Assembly: GCA_963827585.1 (NCBI GenBank)
Contig: CAWHCK010000045.1
Location: 3,043-67,042 of the forward strand
DNA: 64,000 nt
Source of the DNA: VAZQ01 sp963827585
GTDB lineage: Bacteria > Pseudomonadota > Alphaproteobacteria > Rhizobiales > Xanthobacteraceae
Direction of reading: 5' to 3'
This document shows positions 62,557-64,000 of the stretch, one piece after another. The notes beneath the pieces are model-generated. The model saw only the letters and a list, made by a program, of their open reading frames with translations. It searched no databases and had not been told where the DNA came from. The translations under genes were made by a program, and so were the position numbers. Every line of letters begins with the position of its first letter. Position 1 is the first letter of the stretch.

Positions 62557-63573
62557 ATGAAGCAGAAGCAGAATCATTCAGGGAGTACCAAAGTTACCCG
62601 GCGCGCGCTGGTCGGCGGCGCGGCTGCCAGCACTGTGGCGCTCGCCACCGACGATGCGTCGGCCCAGCGCTGCCCGGCAGCACCGCCTGTCCGCACCAAA
62701 GGGCTCGCGGTCTGGCTCGATTACGACCAGCAAGACATGGACGAAATGTATGACCAGAGCGTCTTCGCCTTCAACCAGAGGCATCTGCTCGCCCGCAGCG
62801 ATGCGAACAACGCGATTTCGGCTGCGATCATCGGCAAAGCGGAACGCTTCGCCTATGGTTCGGATCCCATTGAGGGTGTGGATATTTGGAAGACCAGGAA
62901 GCCGAATGCTCCGGTGCTGATCTATCTCCACGGCGGAAGTTGGCAGAGCGGACGCTCCGCGGACTTCGCGCTCTATGCCGAGCCCTACATCAATGCTGGT
63001 GCGCATTTTGTCTCGGTCGACTTCACTAATGTGCGCGCGACAAAGGGCGACCTGTTCCCGCTGGTCGATCAATGCCGCGGTGCGGTGGGATGGACGTACC
63101 GCAACGCAGCAAAGTTCGGCGGAGATCCCGAGCGGCTTTACCTCTGCAGCCGCTCGTCCGGCAGCCATCTCGCCGGCTGCGTGGTCACGACCGACTGGGA
63201 GACGATGGGGCTGCCGCGCACCATCCTCAAAGGTGCGGTAATGGGCTCCGGAATGTACGATCTCAAGCCGGTGCGGTTGTCGGCGCGCTCAAAGTTCGTC
63301 GCCTTCACCGATGAGATGGAGCAGCAGCTCTCGCCTCAGCGCCATATCGACAAGCTGCACATACCGCTGGTGCTCTGCATTGGGACGCTGGAGACGCCGG
63401 AATTCCAACGGCAGTCGCGGGACTTCGCCGCCGCCGTGCAAACGGCCGGTAAGCAGGTCGAACTCGTCGTCGGCCAGCATTACAATCACTTCGAGGTCGG
63501 CGATACCATCGGACACCCGTACCAGCTTATGGGCCGGGAACTGATGAAGATGATGAAGCTGTCCACGACCTAG
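62557..63573 (+). CDS. Tat-exported alpha/beta hydrolase, formamidase/esterase-like
   Basis: A 338-residue hydrolase. The N-terminus KVTRRALVGGAAASTVALATDDASAQ is a good twin-arginine signal (TRRALVG), so the enzyme should be exported folded. LIYLHGGSWQSGRSADF is the HGG oxyanion motif of the hormone-sensitive-lipase/kynurenine-formamidase group. The nucleophile elbow reads LCSRSSGSHLAG; the first Gly of GXSXG is Ser, which is unusual but known to vary here. A late His is in QHYNHFEV. GGGGGTAG precedes the ATG. It ends the operon and might release the substrate from an ester or amide outside the cell. Confidence 0.87.
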   Translation: MKQKQNHSGSTKVTRRALVGGAAASTVALATDDASAQRCPAAPPVRTKGLAVWLDYDQQDMDEMYDQSVFAFNQRHLLARSDANNAISAAIIGKAERFAYGSDPIEGVDIWKTRKPNAPVLIYLHGGSWQSGRSADFALYAEPYINAGAHFVSVDFTNVRATKGDLFPLVDQCRGAVGWTYRNAAKFGGDPERLYLCSRSSGSHLAGCVVTTDWETMGLPRTILKGAVMGSGMYDLKPVRLSARSKFVAFTDEMEQQLSPQRHIDKLHIPLVLCIGTLETPEFQRQSRDFAAAVQTAGKQVELVVGQHYNHFEVGDTIGHPYQLMGRELMKMMKLSTT

Positions 63574-63822
63574 CGAGAACGATTCGGGTATTCGACACCA
63601 GCATCAAAAAGGCGGCGGATGGCCGTCAGTCTTGAGGGTTACGCCCACACAATGGGAGAGCTTTCGCCTCGTGGTGGCATAACCCAAATTGCTCGCCATC
63701 AAGCCAATCAACTAGTTCGCTGCCTTGCCGAGGGGTCGGCCACTGCACTGATCGCATCAAGAGCACTTCAACCCAACGCTGGGGATGCAGGCGTGTTGAA
63801 CGACGTTCGGCATCGGCGGATC
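63574..63822. other. intergenic region between convergent genes, nothing recognised
   Basis: About 250 bp between the hydrolase and the convergent permease gene. I see no clear terminator hairpin and no gene. Confidence 0.5.
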
Positions 63823-64000
63823 TTAGCGGCGCCGCATCACGGCGGCCTCCAGCCAGGAGATCGCGAGATACATCAGGGACGAAACAATCGCCAGGATAGT
63901 GATCCCCGTCATCACGATGTTCATCTTGAAAATCTGGCTGCCGTACTGAATCAGATAGCCAAGGCCCAGATTGGCCGACTGGAATTCACCAACAACGACA
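63823..64000 (-). CDS. ABC transporter permease (SsuC/TauC type), C-terminal part only
   Basis: The last 58 residues of a permease, running off the right edge. VVVGEFQSANLGLGYLIQYG directly follows the position of the EAA loop in SsuC/TauC-type permeases, then comes one membrane helix (NIVMTGITILAIVSSLMYLAI) and a basic end (WLEAAVMRRR). Such systems import sulfonates, nitrate, thiamine precursors and also aromatic acids. The rest of the transporter lies outside. Confidence 0.85.
   Translation of the reverse strand, partial: VVVGEFQSANLGLGYLIQYGSQIFKMNIVMTGITILAIVSSLMYLAISWLEAAVMRRR

Overview
The window looks like chromosome from a high-GC alphaproteobacterium of the Bradyrhizobium/Xanthobacteraceae type. 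The signs are GC-rich coding, family-typical proteins (tripartite tricarboxylate receptors, a fused LivM-LivG, GlxBCD-type proteins) and the GAGCATGATC palindromic intergenic repeat common in that group. I found no rRNA, tRNA, phage, transposase or CRISPR. Almost every gene is catabolic or a transporter, so this is an accessory catabolic region.

Layout. (1) 1-6453, minus strand: an aryl-CoA-type cluster with a MaoC hydratase (cut by the window edge), a 92-aa unknown, a VOC dioxygenase-like protein, an FAD monooxygenase, an alpha/beta hydrolase, a TetR regulator and an EntE-like aryl-acid ligase. Palindromes of form TGAC-N6-GTCA lie before three of its transcription starts. (2) 6921-15808, plus strand: a Bug receptor, two acyl-CoA dehydrogenases, a crotonase, a thiolase with its DUF35 partner, an ADP-forming acyl-CoA synthetase and an SDR: a beta-oxidation-like operon. 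(3) 15938-20655, minus: a complete Liv-type ABC importer. (4) 20801-33496: a COG0523 GTPase, then a cyclic amide/ureide island with an HP0310-type cyclic-imide-hydrolase/deacetylase, an N-carbamoylsarcosine-amidase-like enzyme, two amidase-signature enzymes, a CodA-like amidohydrolase, N-methylhydantoinase A and B, and a dihydropyrimidinase. (5) 33549-43767: an XRE-cupin regulator divergent from a complete eight-gene N-methylglutamate pathway operon (mgsABC-gmaS-mgdABCD order). (6) 43988-44147: remnant of a TRAP permease. (7) 44383-54871: a second COG0523 GTPase, an exported cyclase, a Bug receptor, a dihydroorotase/allantoinase-like enzyme, an asparaginase, a three-subunit molybdenum hydroxylase and a GntR regulator. 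(8) 54897-63573, plus: a Bug receptor, CoxG, a second molybdenum hydroxylase, a Bug receptor, a UbiD-type decarboxylase and a Tat-exported hydrolase. (9) A SsuC/TauC-type permease runs off the right edge.

How the parts may fit. Regions 4 and 5 together encode ring opening of cyclic ureides or imides, deamidation, and oxidation of the resulting N-methyl amine. The creatinine to N-methylhydantoin to N-carbamoylsarcosine to sarcosine route is one concrete reading, inferred from gene content only. Regions 7 and 8 pair molybdenum hydroxylation of a (hetero)aromatic with ring or amide hydrolysis or decarboxylation. They appear tied together by one GntR regulator, because three promoters carry the same paired box (YGTATRC-type, 20-bp period).

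Caution. Six genes in the first 30.5 kb (VOC protein, hydrolase, small acyl-CoA dehydrogenase, deacetylase-family enzyme, HyuB, HyuA) each carry one single-base frameshift in an otherwise intact gene, mostly in 2-3 base runs. Sequence error is at least as likely as true decay.
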